Shown: positions 21,774 to 33,886, numbered from the stretch's first letter. The stretch is DNA of 64,000 nt from Cyathus striatus (GCA_025738555.1 JAOVFP010000020.1:1178001-1242000), one strand, 5' to 3'. A program made the numbers and translations. The notes: generated by a model not told the origin, from the sequence alone.

Positions 21774-24215
21774 TCAATGGTCGAAGGAGTTGCTGCCTTT
21801 CGCACAAGAAAATCGATCTGCATTAGTCATTCCATCGAATTCATCCTTGCATTCTTCGGGTTCTTCCTTTTTCTTGAAATATCTCTTTTTGATAAGGAAT
21901 ATCGGCCAACCAAGTCGTTTCCAGAAGCTAATTTTCTCATCCTCGAATATGTATGCGCTCTGGAAAGCAATTATAATCCATATCGTCGCCACCGTCAGAG
22001 AAATGGCTGTTTCGACATAATGTCCCAGTGTTCCGTGCGTTCCAGGGGCGATCTCTCCTACATTCATACCAAATACTCCCTATTACGCATATAAATAGAA
22101 GTAATGCAGAAGCAGAAAATTGGCATACCGCGACGAACGAAGCAGGAAGAAAGACCATTGTGAGATATGCAATCTGCTTCATCTATAAAGGAAGCATGGT
22201 GTCAGAGGCTTGGCTAATGCAAAAAATGTATTTCCTACCGCTAGAAGAAGTATGTTAGTAAAGCAAGGGTATCCCGAGGTCTTTCGGATGAATACGTACC
22301 AGCACTATCTCTAACGGCAGCCTCAGTCATCTCCCTCATATACTTGCTGTCCCTGATATTAACACTACTAAAAACCTAAAAACGGAAGATGTTCATCTCA
22401 GTGAGAACGGAAACAAGATGTCGAAGGCCACGTACGAGATTCATGACGTTCTTCAGGCGTCTATCCTGCATTCGAAGCTCCATTGTCAAACGTTCAACTT
22501 CGCTAGAAAGGTTGTCACACTCTCGGTCCAGAAGCATCCTGCTCATACTTTTAACATCCTCGGGCTGAGAATCCATTGCTGGATTAGGTGTATTGCGAAT
22601 GAATAGAACCGATTTTCTGAAATCCTCGAGCATCGAGACATAATGTAAATGGTGAGCCCGAATAACATGGAGTTCTCGCGTGAGCGGCATCTCTGCTGTG
22701 GTAATTACCCGAGTTTCCTATCATAATAATCAGTTTCGTTCGACACCCGAGACGGAAAACTGAACACACCAGTGAACAAATGTGATTGTATAAGCTTTCT
22801 AAGGCTTCATCCCAGGCGTACATGGCGTGCCATATGAAAGTGAGCAGAACGAATGTGGGATCAGGGGACCTCTGGAAAATACTTTGCCAGTATACGCTTT
22901 GGCCTGAATAACGATGAGATCTAGAAGCGGAGATATCCCAATAGTCCCGCACTCACCCGCAAATCGTATCCGTTCATGCAAGTAGTGCGCTTGCGTAGTG
23001 GGAAGGTTGAGGCTCGGATGGAACGATATAATCGTGCTTCCATTTACATTCCGTACTAGGTGTACAGATAGAAGATCGGGGACGAGTACGCGATGGTCTA
23101 ACCAAGAAGTCAGAATCTGGAAAGACCGACATTCAACACGATACTTACTAGAATACAACACAAGAGGAGCCTGAGTGTCTATCTTTTGAGAACCTAATAG
23201 GAAACACGGTCAGAGAGCTGGACAGCTAGAGCCACATGTAGTTGCTAACCAAGGAAAGTAGCAGGTTTCGTTGACGAGACGGATGCGTTATCCGGTAAAC
23301 GTGCGAGGCTCATCATCTGTGCGTCGTATTCATCCGAAATAGACCGTATAAAGGGAAGAGTAACAGTAATGTCTACGATGTAAGTGAGTTGTTGAGCACT
23401 GGGATTGGCAGCGTCCACGTACGGTCTCCTTCGTGGGGCTGAATCTCTTCTTGGAATCGAGATGGTATCCAATTCAAAGACGCAGAAAAGAAGAAGGGCT
23501 CGATGTTAAAACTGTTAAGACACAAAACATTAATGGCTATAGAAGGATGGCGCCGTTCTACATGAATTACTCACTATGCACCGAGCATCTGAAGGGTTGG
23601 ACCGGACATGTTCTCAACAAATAGGGCACGAACGCGCAAGTTGTTAGGCCGCTGAAAACGTGTATATGTTAGACATTGGACTGGCAGTTGTAGCATACAG
23701 AGACAATGAACGCACCACTGTGTACACTACATTATTCCAGCTCTCAGCCTCTAGTCCCTCTTGGAATTCTATCTCGTCCGAGTTTGTGAAGCGCCCATTG
23801 ATGTCCACGTCGACCTGGTAACATTTGCAATCCAGTTCTTTGCGATAGTTATGGATTGCGTCATAAATCTTGCTCTTCTTTACTTGACGTTCAGTCCAAT
23901 TAGGAAATCGAGATTGGGGATATCCCCTCCAGCAATTGTTACAACATTTAGATTTATGATTACATTTTTCTGGTACAGGGGGAGCCTCTGTCTCAAGTTG
24001 CCTGGGATCTACCTCTGCACGGCAAAATGTAAACATGTGACCATGCGGATGCATAAGACATACCAAGACTTACCATCTTCAAGATCAACCCAAGGCCAGG
24101 GAGCTGAGGGAGCTGCATGCCGATAAGGCGGTGGAGGGATGCGGTCCGGGTTCTTTTTGGCCTCAGAGAGCCTCAGCGAAGAATGAAAGCTATGGCTTCG
24201 AATGGAGGCGGCCAT
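21774..24215 (-). CDS. CorA-like magnesium transporter family protein, copy A
   Basis: A large basidiomycete CorA-like protein. The C-terminal pair of membrane spans carries the ion-selectivity GMN motif: IAYLTMVFLPASFVA joins by a splice near 22,130 to GVFGMNVGEI, then span 2 is AISLTVATIWIIIAFQSAYIF. Before it a long helix (SEVERLTMELRMQDRRLKNVMNLV) and VFSSVNIRDSKYM..MTEAAVRDSA form the CorA stalk. The N-terminal extension, not in bacterial CorA, contains HAAPSAPWPWVDLEDG, PNWTERQVKKSKIYDAI, LRVRALFVENMSGPTLQML, NIEPFFFSASLNWIPSRF and GQSVYWQSIFQRSPDPTFV. About ten introns are present and I found no frame break. Copy B lies 1 kb upstream in the same orientation. Membrane location is clear; transport of Mg2+ is inferred from the motif. 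Confidence 0.78.
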
Positions 24216-25189
24216 TTTTGCAAGTTCTACGAGACCAGCAGCAAGCAGTGGGTGCTACTACGCAAGACAAGCGCTAAGTCTGGGAGTAGGGTGTCGGGGA
24301 CTACAGGAAAACTTCTGGATACTTATAGAGGGCTGCAGACACATCAGCGCTTGTGAGTGCCATGCATCGTGCCTCGAGGCCAGGCAGGTTTCCACGCTCA
24401 AATAGCGCTCACTTTGGTATCGGAGAACCCCTGCACCAGGGTTCCAACGATATGACCTCGATAATGATCCCGATAACGAGAACATATGCGGCCCCAGTGT
24501 CGGCTTCCCAGAGTCTTGCTCCCTCTTCTTCCGTTATGCGGAGGGATTGTCAGCTAGAATGCATTGGCTGGTTTTCGTGGGCCCGAGAAGTTTAAGAACG
24601 ACTTGAGAACGACAGACAAATCTTGCTAAATCTGGCCTCAGCTAAAAACGATCTGATATACCCCGGACAACTGTTCTTCCGGATCCCTTCGAACTTGAAG
24701 TTACTTACGTAGTCCTTAATCACTTGTACTGTAATTACTTACATGCATGTTATTATACATATTCACTGGTCCATGTATTTTGAGACGATCCAGAGTTAGT
24801 ACTGGGCCAAGTATAGGGAATATTAGGCTACATAGAAGCTCTTAACGGATCGGTGGCATCGGGTCGACTTGCAAGCCTCAAGTTTCTTGACATGTACAAT
24901 GTAATATGTTAGGTTCGTGTTTTCGTTGTCCTGGAACATGCAACGTGGGTACATAAATTCGTCTAATGATAACAGAACAGGTGATGCATGATCTCCGAGG
25001 AGTATGTACATGTACAAATAAGGAGCATCCAGGAGTCGTACAATTGGTATATCATAGGAAAGCGCCGTGTAAATCGCACAATGTCGTGTCCAAGTCATAA
25101 AATGTAGAGAGGTAGAGCAGCAGTACAGTTTAATTCATCTCAAGCGGGAATGAACTCCCCGCCAGGCGAACATGGGGGAAAACCGACCG
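24216..25189. other. Spacer between the two CorA-like copies
   Basis: The 974 bp between the 5' end of copy A and the 3' end of copy B contain unrecognised short frames only (24353-24595 plus; 24823-25098 minus). The stretch is A+T-rich around 24,700-24,800. Confidence 0.4.
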
Positions 25190-27635
25190 TTAAGTGTGTC
25201 TTACCCGAGCCATATCTTGTTTAATTGAAGCACTAGCGAAAGGCAGTAAATGGCTCGCCTCTTGCTCTGCCTTATTTTGTTCATAAGGATCCTTGCCCAA
25301 GAAACGCAGGAATAAAAGAACAGGCCATCCAAGGCGTTTCCAGAAGGTAACGCGCTCTGGGAATATGTACCGACTCTGGAAGGCGATAATAATCCATATA
25401 GTTACGATGGTCAATGAAATAGCGGTGCCGAGATAATGAGGAAGAGTTCCTTTGGTATTAGGCGAAATCTCTTTCACGTTCATGCCGAAAACGGCCTAAA
25501 AAGGGGGTTAGAAGGAAAATGTCGGTAATGGGAAGAGGGGACTTACCGCGACGAAAGAAGCGGGAAGGAATATCATCGTAAGGTATGCAATCTGCTTCAT
25601 CTACACCAGAACATGAGAAAAATGATCAATATTGAGGTAACAGAGAAACGCACAGCTACCGAACAAGTCAGGGTTACCGTAAACATAATGCAGGACGAGC
25701 GACTTACCCGCACTATCTCTCACAGCAGCTTCGGTCATCTTCTGCATACGCTTGCTATCTATTATGTTGACACTGCTGAAAACCTAAGTTCCAGGGGCGT
25801 GAGTTAGTTCCCGACGTGATGTCATGAGGTAGAAAACATACCAGACCCATGACGTTCTTGAGCCGCTTATCTTGCATCGACCGTTGCATCTCCAGTCGGG
25901 CGATTTCACTCAACAAATTCGAGCATTCCCTTTCCATATAAATTTTGCTCGAGTTCCTTTGTTCCTCCGTTACCTCAGGGCATCTAGAGCAGGGTTATGG
26001 GTAACACGGATGAACTCCACTGTTTTCCGGAAATCCTCTAAAAGAGAAGAGTAATGGAGTAGATGGGCGCGAATGGTATGTAGTCTTTGAGTTAGAGTCA
26101 TCTCAGACGTCGTGATAACTTCACTTTCCTAGAAATCCGTCACTATTATGGTTTGATATGCCGAAAAGCACGGAAAACCAACCAGGCTGCATATATGAGT
26201 GTACAAGTTTTCTAATGCTTCGTCCCAGGCATACAGAGCATTCCATACGAACGTCAGTAGGACAAAGGTAGGGTCAGGGGAGTTTTGAAATATGCTCTGC
26301 CAGTAAACACTTTGGCCTGATTTATAATACCTGTGAATATTGAACCCGATAGGCACACTAAACGGTCCATACCTGCAAAACGAATACGTTTCTGTAAATA
26401 ATCCGCCTTAGTGGTTTCAAGATTGTCATAACTAGGGTGATAAGATATGATGACGCTTCCTTCCTTCCGCCTGAGTAGATGAACAGAAAGAAGGTCCAAG
26501 ATTAGCTGGCGTTTAACGTCTCCCGCCCTTATGTCCAATGGCGCCTTTGTATCAATCATTTGCTCAACTAATAATAACTTTAAGCGCACAAATCATATCA
26601 ATAAATTTTGTTGATCCACGTACGCAGCGAAGCCTTGTCGCTATCTGTCATATCCACTTCTGTATGTGCTTCAGACATAGAGGGATCTACCCTCGTAGGT
26701 TTTCTTGAGAGCGACCTTAGATAGGTCATAGATATCGTTATATCTACAGAATCATCAGTAAATTTAAAGCATGACTGTAACTGAACTACTTACGATCGCC
26801 CACACCTGGCCTAATGTCCTCTGGTATCGTGAAGGGATCCAATTAAGAGAGGATGAAAAGAAGAAAGGCTCAATATTGTACCTAAGCGAGAGATGTTAAA
26901 AGATGCCTGTGGGAGATTGCAATCATACACTTACTTTGCCCCCAACATTTGGAGAACTGGCCCAGATAGATTCTCTAGAAATAAAGCTCGGACACGCAGA
27001 CCTTTAAACGACTATGATAAAGTCAGTATGTATATAGGTAGATTCCGAAAACGACTTGGGATATCGACTAGCAAGAGTATTGGAAAGGCCATCAAACCAT
27101 GAAGAAAACACTTACATGTGGTTCCATAAATCTTTTCCATGTTTCCGCTGGATGGCTATTGGCAGTTATCAGAGAAGCTGCGTTGGTGAATATACCTTTA
27201 TCGTTGACGTCGACGTGGTATATAGTACAAATTTTAGCCGTGTCGTAGCAGTGTACGGCGTCCCATATTTTGCTCTTCCGGACCTGTCTCCGTCCAATTG
27301 GGAAAGCGAGACTTGGGATAGTCCATCCAGCAGACACCATTGCAAGTGCTATGATCACAGTCTTCTGGGACGGGAGGAAGATCTGTATCTAACTGGGTCT
27401 GGTCTACCTCTGCAGACCGATAAAGCAACAAATTTATAGCAGCATGATAAAAGATGAACGGATTTGTGTTTAACAAATAGTGATTTCATCTGACGCAAAA
27501 CTTACCATCGCTGATATCGACCCATGGCCATGGTGCAGACGGCGCAGCATGGCGATGCGAAGGGGTAGGGATAGGCGAATTGTGAAGTGGAAGCTTGGCC
27601 AAGTTGCTGTACGGAAGATTGCGACTTTCTGGCAT
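25190..27635 (-). pseudogene. CorA-like family protein, copy B, with three frame breaks
   Basis: A tandem paralog of the preceding gene, colinear along its length. It has HAAPSAPWPWVDISD near the start (ATG at 27635), DYPKSRFPNWTE, RQVRKSKIWDAVHCY, YNIEPFFFSSSLNWIPSRY, LDLLSVHLLRRKEGSVIISY, GQSVYWQSIFQNSPDPTFV, MQRSMQDKRLKNVMGLVF, and AVFGMNVKEI followed by a second span. Compared with copy A the frame is lost at 27284-27290 (GAGACAG where Glu-Arg-Gln needs two more bases) and at 26816-26824 (one base missing before EDIRPGVGD). It is lost again at 25972-25983 (one base missing before PEVTEE), where splicing a 46-nt GT-AG segment could alternatively restore frame by deleting the homologous residues. 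Either the copy is decaying or the consensus carries deletions. The GMN motif and both spans remain encoded. Confidence 0.72.
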
Positions 27636-28228
27636 CTTGTCACCAAAGATGCTGACGCCGGGCAAGTAGTAACCTTTGAGAACAGCAGAGTAGGCTAGAG
27701 GCGGGGAGTCGTAGAGAAAATGAGGCGATGGGGGTTCAAACGTTCAAACGACGAGCGCTGAAGCGCTGAAGGTATTTGGGACATTGTATTTCACCGATAG
27801 CTAGACGCCTATGTGCATTAATTTAGGTAGAATTCGGCGTGGACATTGTAGATAACCGATGATGGGAACAACACATGTTCGTGTCGTGGCACTGCTTCAA
27901 GGTCGACGGAATAGGTACGACTCCGACACTTATGTAAACTTAAGTAATTATGATCAGTATCAGTGTTACTGTCAGCAGCACACAGCAACCTTCCGGCGCC
28001 TAAAGAAAGTCTTCTAACTTCTACTTACCAGCTTTCCTACATTTGGTTTATACTAGTTGTAATATAATTATAACTTACTGTACAGTGTAAAATAAGAGAG
28101 AACCTCTACTTGGCAGCTTTCATGCTGGAACAACACACGATCCTTATTTAAGGTCTCGCCTACATACTACGCGGCGATGCGATGCACGATACGTGGAATC
28201 TGGATGCTTTGCCCTATGTGCAGCTCTC
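27636..28228. other. Divergent spacer between CorA-like copy B and the transporter
   Basis: About 0.6 kb of A+T-rich sequence containing the promoters of two divergent genes. A GGTTCAAAC word near 27,733 resembles a tRNA B box, but no cloverleaf can be drawn. Nothing else is recognised. Confidence 0.4.
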
Positions 28229-30001
28229 ATGATTACGAGGTTTTCAATCGTAACCCTCGTCCTGTTCTTCATATCCACCGCATTCGTAATCCAACCAGTA
28301 TCATTCCATGTTTCCGTACCATTCCTTGGTCGGCGTCGGATGACAGTCGGCCTTATGACTGCACCCATATTAACCATTGGTATTTTATGGGCTGCACAAT
28401 GTTTGGGCGCAACACAGATTCGCAACGGAATTGTTGGCACAGGCTAGTCCCATGCCTTATTCGTAAAGCATAATTACAGTCTCTTAACATCTCACACTTC
28501 CACAGACGGAATAAAGCCCTATAACATCCTCATTCTTTTCATCTCCCTGGCGTACATGGCAATTACCCTCGACGGTACCGGAATTCTTCGAGCAGCTGCC
28601 TTCTGGGTCAGCAACAAGGGTGGTTCACGCGGCCGCAGGCTTTACCTTTACTTTTATCTGCTTCTCACCAGCGTCAGTATGATCCTTGGCAATGACCCAA
28701 TCATCCTGTCTGGAACTCCATTCCTGGTCTACTATACCGAAGCAACCAAACTGGAGCCCATACCCTGGTTAATGATGGAATTTGCAGCAGCTAACACGGC
28801 CAGTATGGTCCTGTTTGTAGGAAATCCTACCAATGTTGTAATTTGCGAGGGGTTCTTAATCAATAACGCAGCATTCACAGCGTATACTATCCTCCCCTTT
28901 CTGGCGTGCTGTATCACTTGTTATGCCGTTTTGGTGGTCCTGTTTCGCGACGAGAAACACATTCCTCGCAAGCTACCTGATGTGGAGCAATTGGATGCCA
29001 GAAAGGCCCTTAGGGATGTTGTGGGCGCATGGGTTGGTGGCATAATGCTCGTGACATGTCTCATCGTTGTGCTTGTACTCAGCTTCATCCATGTTGACGT
29101 TTGGAAAGTTGTTCTCCCCTTCGCAGGCGCAAAATTCATTTTTGATATGTCCTGGGATCACTACTGCTTCAAGACTGGTCGGCTACACGCGCTGCTGCTG
29201 CAGAAGAGGAGATGATGCTGGAAATCATCCGAGCTACGGGCGGTGATATGGAGCGCGTTCGTACATTTAATTCAATCACCCTTGGAGACACTGTTGCAAC
29301 CAATGGCTCAGAAATTGCTAATGAATCTGCCGCTGGGAACGACTTGGGAAATGTTACCAATTCCATCCATGCACCAAATGCTCCAACATCGTTTCCTAAA
29401 ACTACTGGTGTTACTTATAATACCCAGAAGTCAGAACTTCAAAGCTATTGGACCTCTAAAAAGGCAGCATACGATGCGACATACAATTCGTGGGCTGCTC
29501 ACTTCCCTACGTTCTTCACTGCGCTTCCTCGACTTCCCTTCGGTCTCATTCCGTTTGCTTTCTCCCAATTTATTTTGATTGAGGCATTGTCACATCAAGG
29601 CTGGATTGAAGTTTTCAGCGTTTGGCTTATACACGCTACTGGACGTAAGATGTTCCCCACAATATGGATCATCGGTGTTCTCGGTGTTATACTCTGCAAT
29701 ATCGCCGGTACCAATATCGGGGCGACGATTCTACTTACCAAAATTGTCCATGCTACCCTAACTTCCCAGTTTCTAGTGCAAAGGCAGCAGCGATTGCACT
29801 GCTGTGTCGAGCAACATTGGAGCTGTTAGTTTTACGTTCTCAGCAAGTTTGGCAGGGTTATTATGGGACACAATATTAAAACAGAAAGGTATCGAAACGA
29901 TAAATCAGCGAACCTTTGCAAAATGGAACATTATGCCTATCTTCTTTATGACTGGTGTGGGGCTAGCAATTGTTTCCGCAGAAGTGTCAATTTTATATTA
30001 G
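28229..30001 (+). pseudogene. ArsB/citrate-transporter-like membrane permease, frame broken three times
   Basis: The gene resembles fungal members of the ArsB/NhaD ion-transporter superfamily. From the ATG at 28229 it reads MITRFSIVTLVLFFIS, VSVPFLGRRR and ILWAAQCLGATQIRNGIVGT. After an intron (28443-28505, GC donor) it reads DGIKPYNILILFISLAYMAI, ILGNDPIILSGTPFLVYYTE and GNPTNVVICEGFLI. Later parts are FPTFFTALPRLPFGLIPFAF, GVILCNIAGTNIGATILLTK and SNIGAVSFTFSASLAGLLW, ending at 30001. The helices and the paired NDP / GTNIG half-repeat motifs are still encoded. The frame changes at about 29175-29182, 29755-29762 and 29797-29802, and each is repaired by one added base. The gaps are far too small for introns. 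It is a pseudogene as sequenced, or an intact gene with consensus deletions. The substrate (arsenite, citrate or other anion) cannot be told. Confidence 0.72.
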
Positions 30002-30271
30002 AGATTCCCACCGATATACCCTTGCCACATATACTTAGTTTTGTTATTCTCTATAATTTTTCCTTGTATTCGTCACGCAAGGTTTGGGCAAGGTTGTGGC
30101 GGAGTTCTGAGTTACTAAACTCAGTTAGTCTCGGCGATTGTATATCACGTGACATAAAAGTTCATTGAAGTGCGCTGTGGCAGCGTATGTAGATACTAGA
30201 CTCAGACTAGTAAGTAGTCACTCAGTAGTACGGTCTCAGTACTCGTTCTCGGGCGACACCTCCCATTTGAA

Positions 30272-30751
30272 ATGTCTAACAGCAGGCTTGATGATCCAAG
30301 AGACGCATCGCTAGAAGTCGCATTCTCTTTACCACCTACCTGGTATCAGGAAAGCTCTGGTATGTCCACAGATGTTTCGCGTTCATACCCCTGTTGTTGA
30401 CCGGCTGTTTAGATGGTTTGAACACCTCTGGGATGTTCCTCTCTGGTCTTATTATGGTTACCAGAAACAGGCATGTTACGATAGACTGGGGATAATAAAA
30501 GCTAGCTGACTTGCATGCCTAGGCTGTTGGCATGGCCAGCTGTCCTATTTAGCCTCAACCAGTTGATAAACCAGCATCCACTTAGGTCAAAGGATGGGGC
30601 GGGAGGCTGGTCCAATATGATGTGCGTGCGACTCTCCTCTGTGCGTGTTGTATTCAAACTTGTTAACGCCTTTAGGCTCTGTATATCTGCGTTGGTTGCG
30701 TCTTACCTCCCTGTATTTGTTATTACCAACCCCCCCACTCCATCTGCTTAA
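30272..30751 (+). CDS. PAT complex subunit Asterix (UPF0139 family)
   Basis: A 106-residue ER membrane protein of the family of human Asterix (WDR83OS), which with CCDC47 chaperones nascent multi-span membrane proteins at the translocon. Four exons (30272-30359, 30413-30470, 30523-30621, 30676-30751) join in phase. They give MSNSRLDDPRDAS, LNTSGMFLSGLIMVTRNR, LLAWPAVLFSLNQLINQHPL, WSNMMLCISALVASYLPVF and a short Pro-rich end. The three membrane segments, the small polar loop between spans 2 and 3 and the length agree with the family. Intron 2 (30471-30522) starts with GC, and the only nearby GT would shift the frame into a stop. Upstream is an agitated-looking A+T-rich promoter of about 270 bp. 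Confidence 0.82.
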
Positions 30752-31443
30752 TTTATATTATTTTCTAATACCCACTCAGTGCCTACATGCCGTTTTCAAA
30801 AATGTGATGTTCGTTCCTGCTCCAGCCAGTTAGTGACTCTTAGGGACCAGGTTTGGCAGTTTAATCTCATTCTAAACCTTTTTCGCAGCAGAGGACCAAT
30901 GGTAACAGGGGTTTCGTAAGACGAGGGTAGGCGCTTGCTGTCAGTCGCGACAGGCGTCTTTTCGCCTTTCATCAAAGATCACTTCGTTGACAGATCTCTA
31001 CATACAGCTTCCCATGACCCGTCGACCGGCATATTGCGCTGCCATTTTATTGTCTTCCCGCTTTCCCTGGTCGCACAAGTATCTGGAACTGCTATTCGAA
31101 TCTCATTCCCGTTGCAATCTGTTATAAGCTTCAACAAATTGCTCAAAGATTACCAGAATCTGCGAGGAAATTTCAGCTATATATTCACCGTCGATCACCA
31201 TATTAAGATAAATTTTGTAACTAATGCAGGGACATGAAGGCACTTCACATTAGTTCAGCACTTGACTATTATATTCCGTAAACCTGACCCTCGTTGACTT
31301 GACCCTGCCAACCGGATTGGGAAATCAAAGTCTAGCCACCGAAACGCGTTTCTTATTTATCGTGGAATCAGAGTCTTCCTTCCCTTCCCATCCTTTCCTA
31401 AGCCCACTACCATCATTCTAAAGGGCACAACTTGTTGAAGACG
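30752..31443. other. Intergenic region, promoter of the multi-span membrane protein
   Basis: The 0.7-kb interval carries one unrecognised frame (30935-31237) and a CT-rich patch (about 31,375-31,400) close to the next start codon. Nothing else is supported. Confidence 0.4.
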
Positions 31444-32392
31444 ATGGTAAGTTTTAGACTCTGATCGAGACATCTTTTCTAATTATTTACAATTTTTGTA
31501 GCCTGTGTTGCAAATGCTACTTCCTCGCGTGGATTGGTCTGACTTTGTGCCGGAGAAGGGGAATACCCTTCTTGAAGAAATAAAATGCTACAGTCTCCCG
31601 TACGGTGCATTGGGATTCGTCTCACATGTCCTCACGTATTACGCCGTCGTCTGTCTTTGGGCCGGTCGAAGTCCCCTTTGGCCGTTCAGGAAGGTGCAAT
31701 ATAGCAAGGTTGATTTAATGATCGGTATCACCGCGCTAGCACTCTCTGTCGGACTGTCGATATTCTCCATCGTTAGGTGCAAGAATACATGGCAGCTTTT
31801 AGCTATAGCAATATGGAAGATGAGCATGTCGCTTTTGAATGGAGTCACGGCTGTTCATGCCGCCTGTGCTATCCTTATGCGGGATTTTGACCATAAGGAA
31901 AAGGCAAGTACGGGAAAGGCGGCATGGTGGCTCTTACTTTGTATGGTTTACTTTTCCTCTTTCCCCATTCTCCTAACAATTTTTCCAGATATTCCAGGCA
32001 TGTTCACCGGAATGGTAGGGCTCATGTCCCTCGTTGTAAAGCACATACACGATGGAGGTGTGCGCAAGCTCACCATTTCGTTCTACTGTATTGTCGGTGG
32101 CGGCGTCATTCTCTTGCTCATTGGAATATGGCGGAGCATAACTCGCAAACCGAAGTATACACTGGTCAACGGCAACAGGAAGAAGGTGGGCGATGATGAA
32201 GACACTGTGTTAATGTGGGGATTTGGAGGGTTTGCGATTTCAGTATTCCTCTTCACCGTCCTAGCTGCTTTTTATAGCGACTGGGCGTTGGGGATGATGA
32301 CGGACAACCTAATAGGATTGCCAAGTGGTGATAATTCTGCTCTTTTTTGGTCGTATTTCGTTGCTAAGCGTTTGACAATGTTCAGTTGGTGA
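31444..32392 (+). CDS. Multi-span membrane protein of unknown function
   Basis: I recognise this as a predicted fungal membrane protein but know no function. The start codon ATG (31444-31446) is the last three bases of exon 1. A 55-nt GT-AG intron follows, and one long exon (31502-32392) begins with Pro-Val-Leu. The product is about 297 residues. Roughly eight hydrophobic helices are visible, for example YGALGFVSHVLTYYAVVCLW, LMIGITALALSVGLSIFSIV, WWLLLCMVYFSSFPILLTIF, FYCIVGGGVILLLIGIW and GFGGFAISVFLFTVLAAFY. A short cytosolic loop is basic (RKPKYTLVNGNRKKV). The N-terminus has the amphipathic VDWSDFVPEKG. No transport or enzyme signature is apparent. The start was chosen because an internal Met would lose this N-terminus. 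Confidence 0.68.
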
Positions 32393-32547
32393 CCTTCCAC
32401 CTGATTTCTCTTTTGTTGTACCTATCAGTGTATTAATACTTAAAGCGACTTTGCATTACCTACAAGCTTCATTGTACTCAATAAAGATACGAATTACATC
32501 CCCAAATCAAATAAAACATAAATTATTTCTGATCCGCTAGCTCAAGT

Positions 32548-33886
32548 TCAACTCGAGTCTACACAACTATTTCTCCTGCTATTCCATGATGTAGTAGACG
32601 CAGAGCTGTCCTCCCCGAAATCAATCGTGCGCTCCTTTGTCACTGTGTCACCAAACGCATCTCTTCCTCGCCCACTTACTATGTTTGCTCTATTATTAAG
32701 GACCACCATCATCGAATTTGAGTATAGCTTTCCAAGGCATAGGCAAGGAATGAGAAAGTATGCGCCACGTTTGTATTCGGCAAGGTACAGTACAAGATCG
32801 AGAATTGCAATCAATGCTATTATTGAAGATGAGCAAAACATAATAGTCAGAACCCCTAATTCTTACCAGTGAAAATGCCAGTGCCTATTATTAATCTTAT
32901 TATCCTTGTCAAAGTTGCTTGGGTGTTCTCGACCTTTGTTTTACTTTTATACAACTGAAAAACTTTGTGTGTATGAACTATGACAAAACAGGAAATTTCT
33001 CACATGGTGACATATATAACCCGCAATGATAATGTCACAAACTGCGCTTGTAGTATTGCGAACCTACAGCAAAATTACTCGCTAAGCCAAAAGATGATCA
33101 CTGAAAGTACGTTACTCACTATCTGCGCAGTGTATTCAACACGTGAATTCAGTTTCCAGGCGTTGTTAATTATATGCCCTTCTACACCTGCCACAATTGC
33201 TCCGATGCATTGGACTAAGGCAAGCTAAAACGCAATGATTTAAATCTATGGTCGCGGAGCTTTATCATGAATACACACCAGGACGACAAAACACGACGCA
33301 GCTATTGTATGAGTGAGCCGTTTAATCCGATACGCATAGAAGCACTGCACTATGCAGCCGACTGAAGGAGCACGACAGCAATCAACATCCAGGTCCAACA
33401 GAGTGAGCCACAGTGACATACTTATACCACTGGCAATAGGCATGGTCAGCCATTCATTGTGGATCTTGATGACTCCCCCACGCTCTCCAAATCCCATCCC
33501 GAAGCTGGTAACTGCGTCGCGTATGACCAGAATGCTCTGGATAGTCTCTATGACAAGTACACCGTAGACGAGTATCTTGACATGTTTCTTGTCTTTAGGG
33601 AAACATACGTAGTACGCGTCTAGGGCGGGCTTAGGATACGCATGATGTAGAAGGAAAACGTAACGAACAGACTTGTGTTGTGAACACCCCGTACAGGCCG
33701 AACGAAAGACAGTATGCCACGAGCTGGAGCAAAGGAGCTACCATCAGTCTCTTTCCTTCTCCTCTCACTTCAAACGCACCAAAGGGCCACTTCTGCATGT
33801 CCACAATCAGCCACCTGTAGATAGTGTCGAGTGCAAAAAAAGAATACGAACAAAGTTACTAAAGGATGTTCATCGGAGCTGTTCAT
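32548..33886 (-). CDS. DUF6534-type membrane protein, paralog 1
   Basis: A basidiomycete-expanded seven-span protein of unknown function. Exons joined in phase give MNSSDEHPLVT, SGPLLVAYCLSFGLYGVFTT, QVYAYYVCFPKDKKHVKILV, IETIQSILVIRDAV, IHNEWLTMPIASG, CIVQCFYAYRIKRL, LALVQCIGAIVAGVEGHII, CDIIIAGYICHHV, LTRIIRLIIGTGIF and IAILDLVLYLAEYKRGAYFL. It ends in a Ser-rich tail, NSCVDSS. The VQ-Y-YY pattern, the IVQ-F-A-RI pattern and the RIIRL-G-G helix are what I associate with DUF6534. The start is set by comparison with paralog 2: in both copies a TATATAAACC element lies about 60-70 bp upstream of the same Met-Asn codons. All frames are intact. Paralog 2 lies 6 kb away, inverted. Confidence 0.75.

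Noticed and set aside
24823..25098. A minus-strand frame between the CorA-like copies, considered as a small secreted or CaaX protein.
   Set aside because: It ends Phe-Tyr-Val-Ala without a cysteine at the CaaX position and lacks a signal peptide or family resemblance.
27725..27765. tRNA B-box-like GGTTCAAAC.
   Set aside because: No A box at proper distance and no acceptor-stem pairing could be found.
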